DNA from: Metaphire vulgaris
Taxonomy: Eukaryota; Annelida; Clitellata; Crassiclitellata; Megascolecidae
Direction of reading: 5' to 3'
Assembly (NCBI GenBank): GCA_018105865.1
Contig: CM030834.1
Coordinates: 4,757,257 to 4,821,256 of the forward strand
DNA length: 64,000 bases
The stretch's first letter is position 1, and every line of letters begins with the position of its first letter. This document shows positions 54,258-64,000 of the stretch, one piece after another. The notes under the pieces were generated by a model. It had not been told where the DNA came from and did no database searches. It saw only the letters and a list, made by a program, of their open reading frames with translations. Made by a program: the position numbers and the translations under genes.

Positions 54258-54413
54258 GTATGTAAGCAAGTACTTATTCCAAAAAAGTTAGCTTATTAAG
54301 ATTATAAGATATATTTCAATTTAATTAGAATGATTTCTAATTAATTAGAATTAGCACTTGTTCTAATTAATTAGCTAATTAAGCTTCATTAGCTAATTAA
54401 AAATACAACACTG

Positions 54414-56669
54414 GTCAGCCAGCATCGTTTGAAGACTATATGCTCTGGGATCTGAAGCCAATGGAGCCTGTCCCTTAGTAGTGGTGTCACGTGATCATGC
54501 CACCTGACTCCGAAGATCAGCCGGGCAGATGCATTAACGACTGATTGCAGGCAGGTCAGCTGGTAGTTGGGAAGATCCAGGAGGATGCTATTACAATAGT
54601 CTGTTCGTGATAGAATGAGAGAGGGTACGAGGTGTATCGCAGCTGCTGTCGATATATAGCGGCATATCTCTCTGATCTTCCACAGCTGATTAAAGCACGC
54701 CTGAGTTACATTGCTCATGTGGCCCGCGAACGATAATGTGTCGTCCAGGAGGATGCCAAGGAGTCGCACCTCAGTGGAGACGGCGATCTCGACATCACCA
54801 AACGAGAATGGTGTGCAACATATCTGGTGCTTCCTCCTGGAGGTGCTGACCCAGAGAAGCTCGGTCGTCCCGGGATTTAGTACAAGATGGTTAGCTGTTG
54901 TCCACTGCTTGATTTCACGAACGCAATCAAGAACAAGAAAGCGAGTCATCGCAGGTGTTTGGTGTCCGAGGATGGGTAGGTAGGAGTGAACCTGCCCGTG
55001 GTCAGCGTATGCATGCGAGGCCAAACAAGTCCGTGATTTGACTGACATCCGCCGCATAGAGGACGAAGAGTAGCTGACCCAAGGTGGATCCCTAAGGTAT
55101 GCTGCAGTAAGCAGGTTGCTGGGCAGACTGAGAACCCGCCTAACTGACTGACTGCGATCCCTCTGTGAGGTAATCATGGAGCCACGAGAGAGCATGGCCA
55201 TTGATCCTGTAGGAGAGCTCGAGTCGGCGTGCCAGGATGTCATGGTCGACTATGTCAAATGCGGCAGACAAGTCGAGAAAGCATAGGAGAGCCAGTTCCC
55301 TATAGGCGATCACGTCTACGATGCCATAGAAGATCCTGAAGGAGGGCTGTTTCGGTGCAATGGCTCTCTCGATAGGCCGACAGGCTGACTGATGCCTCAG
55401 CATGAGTCCGTTCCGGTCCAGGTACATGTGACGAGTTGCTTGTTCATTCTCCTCTCAAGCAGCTTCGACAGAAACGGGAGGTTAGCAACCAGTCAGAAGT
55501 TTGTCTCATCTGTTTGGTCCAGGTCTGACCGCTTAAGATGTGGACGGATGATGGCATGTTTCCATGACTGACGGAACTTGCCCCTCGCTAGAGAAGCAGA
55601 TAGTGGCTTCGTTAGAAATGGGGCTAGCGAGTCAATGGACTCCTTAAGAAGCCACATTGGCAGTGGGTCGGTCAGACACTGTTTGCTAGGTGCCAACCTA
55701 ACGCTCGCCGTGACGTCTGCTATCGTTGGGGCCGAGAAGGAGGAGCCAGTGTGAGCATGAAACGCTGCGGGACCTGCATCAGCCATTCGGTCGCATATGC
55801 CGGCAATTTTGTTATTGATAAATGAATGATACTCTTCGATGGAAAAGCTTGAGGGTGGCCGAGAAGACTTGTCACTCTTGCCTAGCAAACAACCCAGGTG
55901 TTTCCATGTCTGCTAGGAATCGGAGTAGGCAGAATCCGAAGCTCACCGTCAGTATTGGAGGCCCTTAGCCTTACCAGCCGTCTGCTTGTCTTTAGAACCA
56001 TGTGCCAAGAGGCCAGTGCGTCACTTTCAGTGCTTGTCCCTTTCTTTCTCTGGTAGGCCCTTTCAAGATGACATGCCTGCCGTCGGGCCCGCCTACAGTC
56101 ACCATTGTAGAATGGCCGGTGCGGGCGGGGGCGCACAAGCAGCTCCTTTACTGGTGCAAGGTCATCTAAGATGCTCGTTAGCACAGTCTGTGCTAGTTCG
56201 GTTGCAGTCTCACTGGGGGTCGGTCGGTGAACAGAGTGATGACAGCTCCAGCCGCTCGGTGAACTGGTCCAGACTGAAGTGCTTCCAGCTCCTCCACAAT
56301 ATCTTATAGTACACAGAGTGAGGGCAGGCAACAGGTAGCGACCATTGAACCAGTTTGTGATCAGACAGCCCAGACTCGAAAACTGTGACGTTGTTTGGAG
56401 CTCGATCGTCTGATGTTATCATGACATCCAGCAGACCGCCATGATCGTGGGTTGGTGCATGGACGAGTTGCCGCAGGTTGAAAGCGTGGATGAGCTGTTT
56501 GAGATTTTGGCTTTCTGAGTCTATAGGACGCTCGAGGTGAATATTAATGTCGCCTGCGATCAGTAGCACGCAATTGAACGTGACCATTTATTCCAGGAGG
56601 GCTGAAAGTTCGGCGAATAACTGCTCGCAGACCCATTGTGATCCTGGCCTGTAGATAGCGACAATGATG
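54414..56669 (-). pseudogene. CR1-like LINE of the nest: endonuclease end, RT, C terminus
   Basis: Minus-strand blocks from 5' to 3': LLIAGDINIHLERP, GGLLDVMITSDDRAP, SGLSDHKLVQWSLP (endonuclease end); CLTDPLPMWLLKESIDSLAP, IRPHLKRSDLDQTDETNF, LCFLDLSAAFDIVDHDILAR (motif A); ANHLVLNPGTTELLWVSTSR; LRLLGILLDDTLSFAGHMSN-type text; ILSRTDYCNSILLDLPNYQL; HVTPLLRDRLHWLQIPEHIV. Motif C is corrupted (SHAYADHGQVHSY, Asp to His). Many frameshifts. Same subfamily as 36540. Confidence 0.85.
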
Positions 56670-56934
56670 GGTTCTAGGGCAATTCGGAGATGGACAATTC
56701 GGAGATGGACAATTCAGAGCAAAGAGAAAAAAGCAATGTTTCACTGAGTTTAAAAGTTAAAGTTAAAAAATATGTTTATATGCCTATAAACCTAAACCTA
56801 ACCCTAACCCATATGTCGGATGAAACCCATATGTCGGTCACCCCATTTATTTAAACTCAGTGAAACTTTGCTTTTTTTCTCTTTGTTCCGAATTGTCCGC
56901 TCCGAATTGAACGTCTCCGAATTGCCTGGTCACC
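56670..56934. mobile_element. Tandem-motif MITE, copy T3
   Basis: A perfect 8-bp TSD CAATGATG (56662-56669, 56935-56942) flanks 265 bp. Reversed, it begins GGTGACCAGGCAATTCGGAG; left end GGTTCTAGGGCAATTCGGAG. Each end carries two to four copies of a motif near GGACAATTCGGAGAT, then a longer inverted arm around TTTCACTGAGTTTAAA. The core holds AACCTAACCCTAACCC. It interrupts the LINE endonuclease frame, which closes across it. Confidence 0.85.
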
Positions 56935-56942
56935 CAATGATG

Positions 56943-57790
56943 AGTGATGTGTGGCCACTCCCGATTTGACAGCAAAGGTGCTCGAACGACTTTGGTTTCA
57001 TCTTGGTGTCAATCTTGGCGATGTTAGTCCCGGGCTTGGCGATGACGGCCAGTCCACCATGATTGATATAGTGTGCGCTATCTAAACTGGTACTCGGCGG
57101 TAAGGCCCGAGCTGCCTCAATTACGTTTAGGCCCATACTCCAAAGTCTCCTGATGGCGACGCTGTCCTTGACCTCATGCCAGGTTTCAGTGAGGATGCGA
57201 ACATTCAACAGGAACTCGTCGAGGAGGTCCAGAACATTGTCCAGTTTGTTGTTTACGGACTGGATATTCAACAGTCTGGCTCTGAGCGGTCGCAGAACGG
57301 CGGCCTGACGTAGCACTCGATTCTTGGGTGCACCAGTGAAGACAGGAGACAGTTCTCGATGTCAGTGCATGCGGACGACGGGGGATGATAACACAGAGAT
57401 GGGTCTCTGTAACTGCTGACCAGCCCTGCATCCGCGTCCCGACCTCCTACTCCAAGGGAGTGGGCGAAAAGGTGGCGCCGAGCCGCCAACTTATGGATGC
57501 AGGAGGACGCCCACATATCGAAGCCCGTGGTCGAGGAGCTTGGCACGCGTGTGGTAAGTTCCCATCATCACGAGCCGGCACTGCATCAACGGCCAGGGGA
57601 TGTGGTAACACGGTCTTTCCAGGGAGAGAGTTTTAGATCCAAGAAGACAAGTCTTCCAAGCGACGGTGTAAAGGTGAAATCCCTCTGGCGAATGTCGCAG
57701 CGAGCGCAACAATGGCGACCATGTACAGGTGCTGCAAATCGCCGATCTTCGCACGGTCAAAAAGGCACTTGCTGCCAATGCTGAAGTCCC
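56943..57790 (-). pseudogene. CR1-like LINE of the nest: 5' part of the endonuclease
   Basis: Minus strand: RARLLNIQSVNNKLDNVLDL, LLNVRILTETWHEVKDSVAI, NHGGLAVIAKPGTNIAKID, EHLCCQIGSGHTSLIIG, joining LAIYRPGSQW-type text beyond the MITE. Upstream to about 57790 no clear ORF1 is seen; short frames give no domain. Confidence 0.75.
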
Positions 57791-57805
57791 TCATGTAATC
57801 CCTCA

Positions 57806-57807
57806 TG

Positions 57808-57857
<50 letters not shown>
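57806..57857. repeat. TTA microsatellite (LINE tail)
   Basis: About 17 TTA units directly abutting the 3' end of the next minus-strand LINE, so it is that LINE's AAT-type tail. Asparagine runs in overlapping frames are artefacts. Confidence 0.9.
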
Positions 57858-57858
<1 letters not shown>

Positions 57859-58230
57859 GCTGGACAATTTATATAGCACAATAAGCATGGCAGAATGACC
57901 AAAGACAAGAGTGCTTTATAATACTACATATATCTGATAGTGAATAGGTGAGAAAAGTTATTAAGAAAAGTTCGAGAGAGTCAGAGTTTGCAACATTGTC
58001 TGGTAGTGAATTCCACAGTTCTGGATTGCCCCGTGTAACCAACCTGTCCCCGAACTTGGCCGTTTTAGACAGGGGAGATCCGGATCTGGATCCGGATCTC
58101 CCCTGACCTTGCCAGATCTGAGCAACCGGCATCGTTCCAGCGTCGTGGTCCACTGTAGGAGGGAGGTGATGTCACTGATGTAGTCTGGGCAAGTAGATCT
58201 GTGTAGTGCCGCTGTGTAGTGCTCCTGTGA
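57858..58230 (-). mobile_element. CR1-like LINE 3' end
   Basis: The minus-strand frame gives SPLSKTAKFGDRLVTRGNPE, LWNSLPDNVANSDSLELFLI, then CAI-stop, and a 3' UTR ending GTGCTATATAAATTGTCC. A GGATCCGGATCTGGATCC stutter near 58080 interrupts the frame. Confidence 0.8.
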
Positions 58231-58578
58231 TTATCCAAAGCAGATTACACAAGATTCAGAAAACTTATGCTAAAGACACATTGGAATAAATAAACAAGGA
58301 CAAAATCTTTAGATGAATAATAGGACAAAAATTGGTTCAGTTTATATTTTTCTGCTTTGGATAATCACAGGTTATTTCAGTACACTGTTTATTAAATGCT
58401 CTTTGTTTTAAAGGGTCATTTAAAGTTTTGTCTCCCAACCAGAGGCTGGAGTGTAATTAAATAATTGCAGTTGTAATTTTATTTGAGTTTAATGAGTGAA
58501 TTTGATGTTTTGTGATTTCTTCTACCTATCAGTATAACAGTACTTTATAATTAAATAATTTATGCTTATACAGTGGAA
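58231..58578. other. Intron sequence, no feature seen
   Basis: AT-rich. GATTATCCAAAGCAGA at 58230 and TCTGCTTTGGATAATCACAG at 58350 are inverted copies with about 100 bp between, a possible minor MITE not classified further. Confidence 0.4.
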
Positions 58579-58586
58579 TGTGTATT

Positions 58587-58912
58587 CAGAGCCATAGCTA
58601 GGGTTTTCGGTGCCTGGGGCAAGATTTATATTTTGCGCCCCTAAATTTATTTTGTGCCCCTAAAATTTTGGTGATATGACCTTTTTTAGTCATCGCAAAG
58701 TTTACTTATCCCTCTATAAAATACTCCATTTTCGGGCCGATGACCTTTTTTAGTCATCACAAAGAGTTTACTTATCCCTATAAAACAAACTCCATTTTGG
58801 GGTTGATGACCTTTTTCTTAGTCGGCGGCACTTTTTATCATTTTTTTCACATCCAAATTGCGCCCCCCACTGGTCGGCGCCCGGGGCGGCTTGCCCCCTA
58901 GCTACGGCTCTG
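58587..58912. mobile_element. hAT MITE with 8-bp TSD
   Basis: Ends CAGAGCCATAGCTAGGGTTT and, reversed, CAGAGCCGTAGCTAGGGGGC are inverted repeats. TGTGTATT flanks it on both sides (58579-58586, 58913-58920). Tandem blocks containing GATGACCTTTTTTAGTC fill the 326-bp interior. Confidence 0.9.
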
Positions 58913-58932
58913 TGTGTATTCAGGATTTTTAA

Positions 58933-59927
58933 CCCGTTAAAGGGGGAATTAAATTTTAAAAGTCGTTACCGTACGGGGGAATTAATTTTGAGAAAAGACG
59001 TTCATATGAAGACGTGAACATATACGTTTTAAACTTACTATATCTCAGGCTCTATAGAAGCTAGAAAAATGCGGTTTGCACCGTTGTTTAGCATTTTTAT
59101 TGTTCTTACTAATGATCCATGCCCAAAAAAATTTGGGGGCTAGGTCCACTCTACAGCCTAAAATAGGACCCCTCCCCAACATTTTGTTCAAATTTTGTTC
59201 AAAGCTCAATGGCAAAATTTTTTCAGCGGTGACCCCCGAATTGTGAGCATGAAAGTTGTAGGGATGTGTAATTGGAACAGAATAGTTCACAAATTTTGAA
59301 GATTGGACCCAATTTGGGGTAGTTATGATTTTTCAAACCCTAGAACTCATTGCTCGGAGAAATGACAATATTGCGAACAGATTTTCAATGGGAAAAACCG
59401 AACATTTCAGTATATTTCAGGCAATATAGAAGCTAAAAAGATGAGGTTTGCACTGTTGTTTAGCATTTTTATTGTTCTTTCTAACTATCCATGCAAAAAA
59501 ATAAATTTAGGGGTAGGGTCCACCCTACAACCGAAAATCGGACCCCCTCCGAAAAAAATCTCAGTGCTATGCTCAATAGCAAAAAATTTTCAGCGGTGAC
59601 TCCCCAACTGTGAGTGAGAAAGTTGTAGAGGGGTTTAGTTGGAACAGAATAGTTCAAAAATTTTGAAGATCGGACCCAATTTGGTGTAGTTATGATTTTT
59701 CAAGCCCTAGAATTGAGACTTTTTCAATGCAATATCCCAACTTTGGTCGAATACAGCCAATTTTCCTTGCTTATATGGGCAACAATAGCGAAAAACTTGC
59801 TACCATCTATCGAATGGATAATAACTAAAGCGACTTATTGCATTGCGCCGTTTAAAAATGGCGATCCCCGTGGTAGACACACACTTAGGTTGCGCGCCGT
59901 TTATAAACGGTGCGCCCCTTTAACGGG
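58933..59927 (+). mobile_element. piggyBac-like TTAA element, copy 2
   Basis: TTAA on both sides (58929-58932, 59928-59931) and perfect inverted ends CCCGTTAAAGGGG. The 995-bp interior has two direct modules about 370 bp apart (TTTGCACCGTTGTTTAGCAT at 59072 and a close variant at 59444). Near the right end GCGCCGTTTAAAAATGGCG and GCGCGCCGTTTATAAACGG recur. No transposase. Opposite orientation to the 5253 copy. Confidence 0.85.
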
Positions 59928-60460
59928 TTAAACTATGGTCCATGAAAAGAAATTGTTACAAAATTTGGCCCTTTGTGGAAAAGGTTTGCAGACAGTTAAT
60001 CTACCAGTTGCAGTTTATTCAGCTGTATAATAGTTTCTTTGTAAATTTAATTGCCTGCCATTGTAATTTCTTAGTAATTTTTGCAAGACATCTGCTCAGT
60101 GCCATTTCTCCCACAGATAATCTATATTATCATATTTTAAGTATCATGAAAATTTGTATATCTCTTGAAGTTTTTAAATTTTGCTGCTTAACATAAATTT
60201 AAGTCAGTTTAAGTTAAAATCTGAATGTTCAGAGTAGCATTAATGGCACATGCAATTACTTCCAAGACATAAATTGTGAGAATCTGTACATTAGTTAGTT
60301 CTGTACTGTATAGTAATAGTAGGGCTGTACCAAATTCCGGCTCTAGCTCTGGCAAAGTCGAATTCAAGCCATTTTCACAAATTCGGCTCTGGCCAAATTC
60401 TGGCCAGATTTGTACTGCCTACACGCAGGAATTTTCTTTACAGTTTCACCCAAGTACTAA

Positions 60461-60732
60461 CAGGCCCGTCTTATATCTGTGTGAGGCTCCGGGCAGTTGG
60501 CGGCCTGCGGGGTTCTTACTGAAGATCAGATGTTGACAAGCAAAAAAGTACCAGTAATCTCCAAAAGTTTTTCAATGTTGACAAGCAAAAAAGGTCATCT
60601 TCAAACGTTTTTCGATGCTGACAAGCAAAACAAAAAAACAGAAAAAGTCATCGTGTTTTTGCGCGGGGCCCCTAAGATGCGCGGGGCCCCGGGCACTGTG
60701 CTCGTGGTTTTTAACACGTAAAGACGGGCCTG
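60461..60732. mobile_element. hAT MITE with 8-bp TSD
   Basis: Ends CAGGCCCGTCTTATA and, reversed, CAGGCCCGTCTTTACG. AGTACTAA flanks it (60453-60460, 60733-60740). The interior repeats TGACAAGCAAAAAAGGTCAT, a phrase also present inside the RT-carrying elements A, B and C, so part of those interiors may come from this MITE type. Confidence 0.9.
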
Positions 60733-60772
60733 AGTACTAAGTGCAGCTAGTTTTAATATGTAATTCTATTAA

Positions 60773-61685
60773 CCCGTTGCAGGGGGATTTAATTTTTTCA
60801 AGTCGTCCCCAATGGGGGTATTTAATTTGGGGGAAAGGCGTTCATGTGAAAATGTGAACATACAAGTTTTAAACTTACTATATTTCAGGCTATATAGAAG
60901 CTATAAAGATGCGGTTTGCACCGTTGTTTAGCATTTTTATTGCTCTTTCGAACCATCCGTGCCAAAGAAGGACATTTTGGGGGTAGGGTCCACCCTACAG
61001 CCCAAAATAGGACCCCTTCCCAACATTTTGGTCAAATTTTGTTCCAAGTTCAATAGCAAAAAATTTTCTGCGGTAACATCCAAACTGTGAGCGAGAACGT
61101 TGTAAAGGGGTTTTAACTGGAACAGAATAATGCAAAAATTTTGAATATTGGACAAAATTTGGAGTAGTTATGCTTTTTCAAACAATATTACTCATTGCTC
61201 GAAGAAATGACAATTTTGCGAACAGATTTTCAATCTGAAAAACCGAACAACTCAGTATATTTCAGGCTATATAGAAGCTAGAAAGATGCGGTTTGCACCG
61301 TTGTTTAGCATTTTTATTGCTCTTTTGAACCATGCGTGCCAAAAAAGACCCCCAACTGTGAGCACAAAAGTTTTAGGGCGGTGTAATTGGAACATAATAG
61401 TGCAAACATTTTGAAGATCGGGCCAAAATTGGCGGAGTTATGATTTTTCAAACCTCAGACTTGAGATTTTTCAAGGCATTTCAACGCAAAATCCCAGTAT
61501 TTGGACGATCTATGGCAAGTTTTCTTGCTTATATAGTCAACAACAGCGAAGAAAGTGCTGCCATCTATCGAATGGATAGTAAACTGAATCGAAAAGTTAC
61601 TCCAGGAGTCTCGGGGCGGTTTAAAACTCCAATGTCCGATGCTTATGTGGCGCAACGTTTTAAGACGGCATTACACTTTCAGTAT
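60773..61685 (+). mobile_element. piggyBac-like TTAA element, copy 3
   Basis: The left end is intact (TTAA at 60769-60772, then CCCGTTGCAGGGGG). Two modules about 377 bp apart repeat GCGGTTTGCACCGTTGTTTA (60910, 61287). The right end is decayed: GCGCAACGTTTTAAGACGGC is recognisable, but the terminal CCCC...GGG and TTAA are not. Confidence 0.7.
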
Positions 61686-61876
61686 GACATAAGTCTTATA
61701 ACTAATACAGTAATTTATTATTAAAGTTAGTGCTCAGTTAAACAGTCAATTTAGCTATGTACCACTATGGTACTAGTCAAGTTTTGCAGTTCAGTGCCAT
61801 TTATTTGAATCTGACCAGATTTGTAAAGTGAAATCTGGCTCCGACCTAAATTGAAATCTGTTACAACCTTACTGTA

Positions 61877-62051
61877 TAGCCTGATGATACCAATTTTCAA
61901 ATTAACTTTTTGCATGATATATTATTTGTTGTTTGAGGGATGATTATCATTCAGAATATGAAGATATGTTGATTTGTTAAGCCTATATTAAATGTTAATA
62001 TGTGTTTTTATAATTTTTTGTGCTAATAAAAACTTTTATTTACCTTTGTAG
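61877..62051. other. Intron sequence before exon at 62052
   Basis: AT-rich; ends with the pyrimidine-rich acceptor tract TTTATTTACCTTTGTAG. Confidence 0.5.
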
Positions 62052-62109
62052 GATTGCAACGAAAACACAGAATTCTTCCTATTAGGAAATGACCTTACTT
62101 TCAGTTTTA
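62052..62109 (+). CDS. Exon of the 32-63 kb gene (58 nt)
   Basis: Acceptor TACCTTTGTAG and donor GTAAGT enclose 19 codons plus one base: DCNENTEFFLLGNDLTFSF. Its phase-0 start fits the end of exon 3 (46474). The leftover A joins TT of the next exon to give Ile. Confidence 0.55.
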
Positions 62110-62583
62110 GTAAGTGGATGGCTTTTTATTTATATTTATCAGAAACAAAAAAATTTAGTTGTCCATTAAAGACCCATGTATGACTTACAGCTTCCCCTAG
62201 CTCCCTCTGTCTTTTCAATCTCTATACATTAGACCTGATTGTTAAAGATCATTGAACCCATGAAATGTTCTAGTATTTATCACAAATTCTATGGATCCTA
62301 TCTTCATTATTTTCATTGTGGCATTTGCACCAAGTCGTGAATTGTGTAGATGCATTTGATTTGACCAAATCCAACTAGTTGCAATGGAGGGGATTTTTCA
62401 TGGTGTTTTTTGTTTTTTTCATATATTTGTCACAGAAGACAGTATTTGTCTGCCTCAATGTGCAGCACATGCATGCATGCAAGCATACATACATACATAC
62501 ATTCAGGCCTCATACATGTCCTGATTTTTTATATTTGTCCTTATTTAAGTTTTTACTTTAATCCTAATGATGATGGTGTTAGT

Positions 62584-62660
62584 GTGGTGGTGGGGTAGTG
62601 GTGATGGTGATGATGATGATGGTGGTGGTGATGATGATGATGATGATGATGATGATGTTG
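62584..62660. repeat. GATG/GGT microsatellite
   Basis: Imperfect GATGAT and GGTGGT units in the intron between the last two exons. Confidence 0.85.
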
Positions 62661-62948
62661 ATGTGAAGTAGTGAGCAAATTGTTGAGTTTCCATTCCTTT
62701 CATTTAGTAATGTTACTTGGCAGACTGTCAGAAAGGCATTAGCAAATGTCCTCAACCTTTGGAATTAATGGATAGCTAGATGATATAATGGTTGCAAAAG
62801 ATGGTTGCACTTGATGTGACAAAGCCCAGGAAGCCCTGAATTACTCCATCCGAGGTGAATGTGTGCGGCGATTTCCGGTTGGACCCTAATTATGATTATC
62901 TTCTAATCAGACCTAATTGACAGTAAAAGCAATATTTACTTTTTGTAG

Positions 62949-62990
62949 TTGGAAGTGAATCATGCCACTTCATCGTCAAAGAGTCCTTGG
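62949..62990 (+). CDS. Exon of the 32-63 kb gene (42 nt)
   Basis: Acceptor TACTTTTTGTAG and donor GTAAAT. With the preceding A it reads IGSESCHFIVKESLG without a stop and leaves one base. The next exon is not certain: an acceptor at 63222 would add GSRAVQ and a stop, but the gene may equally continue past the window. Confidence 0.5.
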
Positions 62991-64000
62991 GTAAATATTG
63001 TATTATTGACCCATTTATCAGTTACCAGGAATACCACTTGGGTTGCATTATCTTTCATTATCCAGCTAACCCAAAAGGGACTGAATTTGTACTTTGCAAT
63101 GAATTCACTATTGAACTTTTATGAAATTGTTAAAATTTGTGTTCCAGCAGAATATTTTTTAATTTGTAGCTGAATATATTCAATTTTATTTTGGTTAAAG
63201 ATTTCAAATGGTTTTGTTTTAGGCTCACGTGCAGTACAGTAGCTGGACTATAACTGAAAGTCAATAACTGAACACTTGACAAGCCATTTAATGTTTTCCA
63301 ATGGTATATTAGCTATTAGGCTATTACAGTATGCCAAATAATAATTTTGCTAAATTTTATTGATTTTGAAAAATTTCATTAAAGAAATACTAGTGGCTTA
63401 CTTTGTTGATTCATTATAATGTAACATTAACATTGCAGTCCATTTACCTCAAGCCATTTTCAGCATTTTTTGTAACTTCCTTCCACACACCCTTTGATTA
63501 GCTGGATTTACCAATCTATACTGTTGGCAGAAATAGATACTTATTTGTTACAGTGACCATTGTCTTGCAAAATATGTCAACAATTGTCAAGCTTGTTACT
63601 AAATTTATACTCACTGTATTACTGTAATACTGACACTGTCATGCTTCCAACCCTTCCACAATGAATGTAAGAGAATCTGATGTTATGTCAAATAATATTC
63701 ACTAGCATCAATGTGCTTCAATGTCGATGTGCATAGCCAAGATTTTTCTTATGGGGCTTACCAGTATTTTCTTTTTTACAAGCTCTTGTTTGTTGCTGTC
63801 ATTTTCTTTTCCATTTTTCCATTAAATTTGCAATTTATTTCTTTGATGGGCAAAGAAGGTTGTCAAAAGCAGTTTCATGAAATGTATTGTTTGCAACATT
63901 GGAGTTATAAACAATTATTTTGTTTTTCCATGTTTTCAGTACTATTTACAGTGGGAGCATCCTGAGCATACCTTATCCCTCTGGCTATGATTATTCTCAC
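62991..64000. other. Intron or 3' region, no certain feature
   Basis: AT-rich; acceptor-like sites at about 63222, 63436 and 63914 all run into stops within a few to 20 codons. No TE ends recognised. Confidence 0.4.

Larger units (their letters stand above)
49871..54413. mobile_element. Outer hAT-like element of the nest
   Basis: The ends CAGTGTTGTTTT (from 49879) and, reversed, CAGTGTTGTATTTTTAATT are inverted, with AATTAGCTAATTAATTAGAA-type tracts inside both. GTCAGCCA lies at 49863-49870 and 54414-54421, duplicating LINE codons Trp-Leu-Thr. Eight extra bases (CAGGCCCA) separate the left copy from the terminal CAGTG. Without the inner hAT (50312-54022) it is about 0.8 kb and has no transposase. 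A possible exon-like frame lies at 54074-54257. Confidence 0.75.
60323..61876. mobile_element. Possible outer TIR element around two nested MITEs
   Basis: TAGTAGGGCTGTACCAAATT on the left and, reversed, CAGTAAGGTTGTAACAGATT on the right could be inverted ends, with TCTGGCCAGATTTG and CTGACCAGATTTGTAAAG inside each. Flanks TATAGTAA and TATAGCCT match only in part. It would enclose the hAT MITE and TTAA element below. Confidence 0.35.

Noticed and set aside
57633..57908. Poly-asparagine protein
   Set aside because: Translation of the TTA tail of a LINE.
63711..63965. 84-codon + strand ORF as last exon
   Set aside because: No acceptor in phase with 62990 opens this frame, and its composition is that of AT-rich noncoding DNA.
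1..64000. CRISPR arrays, operons, bacterial promoters or ribosome binding sites
   Set aside because: Spliced exons, eukaryotic TEs and TSDs throughout; direct repeats found are microsatellites, MITE ends or element modules.

Overview
This is a eukaryotic (metazoan) genomic window with no prokaryotic gene organisation. It is AT-rich, its coding sequence lies in short exons with GT-AG junctions, and most of it is transposable-element (TE) DNA of animal type: CR1/L2-like and RTE-like LINEs, Ty3/gypsy, hAT, mariner, pogo-like and piggyBac-like elements, Helitrons and a tRNA-derived SINE. The TE mix suits an aquatic invertebrate, but I cannot name a species or phylum from sequence alone.

Host genes are sparse and all on the + strand. 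(1) About 1.9-5.1 kb holds the last three exons of a single-pass membrane protein: a transmembrane exon, a basic juxtamembrane exon and a terminal Asn/Asp-rich tail exon with stop codon, in consistent phase. (2) From a CpG-rich block with an ATGGCGGCG start (32486) to 62990, five small exons have mutually compatible phases and look like one unrecognised gene spread over more than 30 kb of TE-filled introns. (3) A short zinc-finger ORF sits at 18233-18478 on the minus strand.

Layout: 0.2-1.6 kb TIR element plus mariner remnant; 2.4-6.3 kb terminal exons among small TEs and a TTAA element; 6.3-11.5 kb AT-rich with a pogo-like MITE; 11.5-18.2 kb SINE and decayed LINEs broken by two hAT-type elements and other MITEs; 18.7-24.2 kb two copies of a TIR element that carries a LINE reverse-transcriptase (RT) fragment, plus two Helitrons; 24.3-31.1 kb an LTR and a gypsy integrase gene split by a full-length CR1; 31.1-35.1 kb MITEs, the CpG block and a third RT-carrying element; 36-39.7 kb an RTE-like LINE cut by two other LINEs; 40.7-44.4 kb a SPIN-like hAT MITE and a CR1-like LINE; 46.6-58.2 kb a LINE stack including a three-level nest around a nearly intact hAT transposase; 58.6-61.7 kb two TTAA elements and two hAT MITEs; 62-63 kb two exons.

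Nesting is the main theme. At least a dozen insertions can be placed to the base by target-site duplications (TSDs). In three cases (a Helitron, a LINE tail, a hAT MITE) the empty site is present in the same window, in sister copies of the host element. The strongest candidates for under-described elements are the RT-carrying TIR family (three copies), a MITE group whose inverted termini are built of short tandem motifs around a TTAGGG-like core (three copies), and a TTAA family with internal tandem repeats of about 350 bp (three copies).
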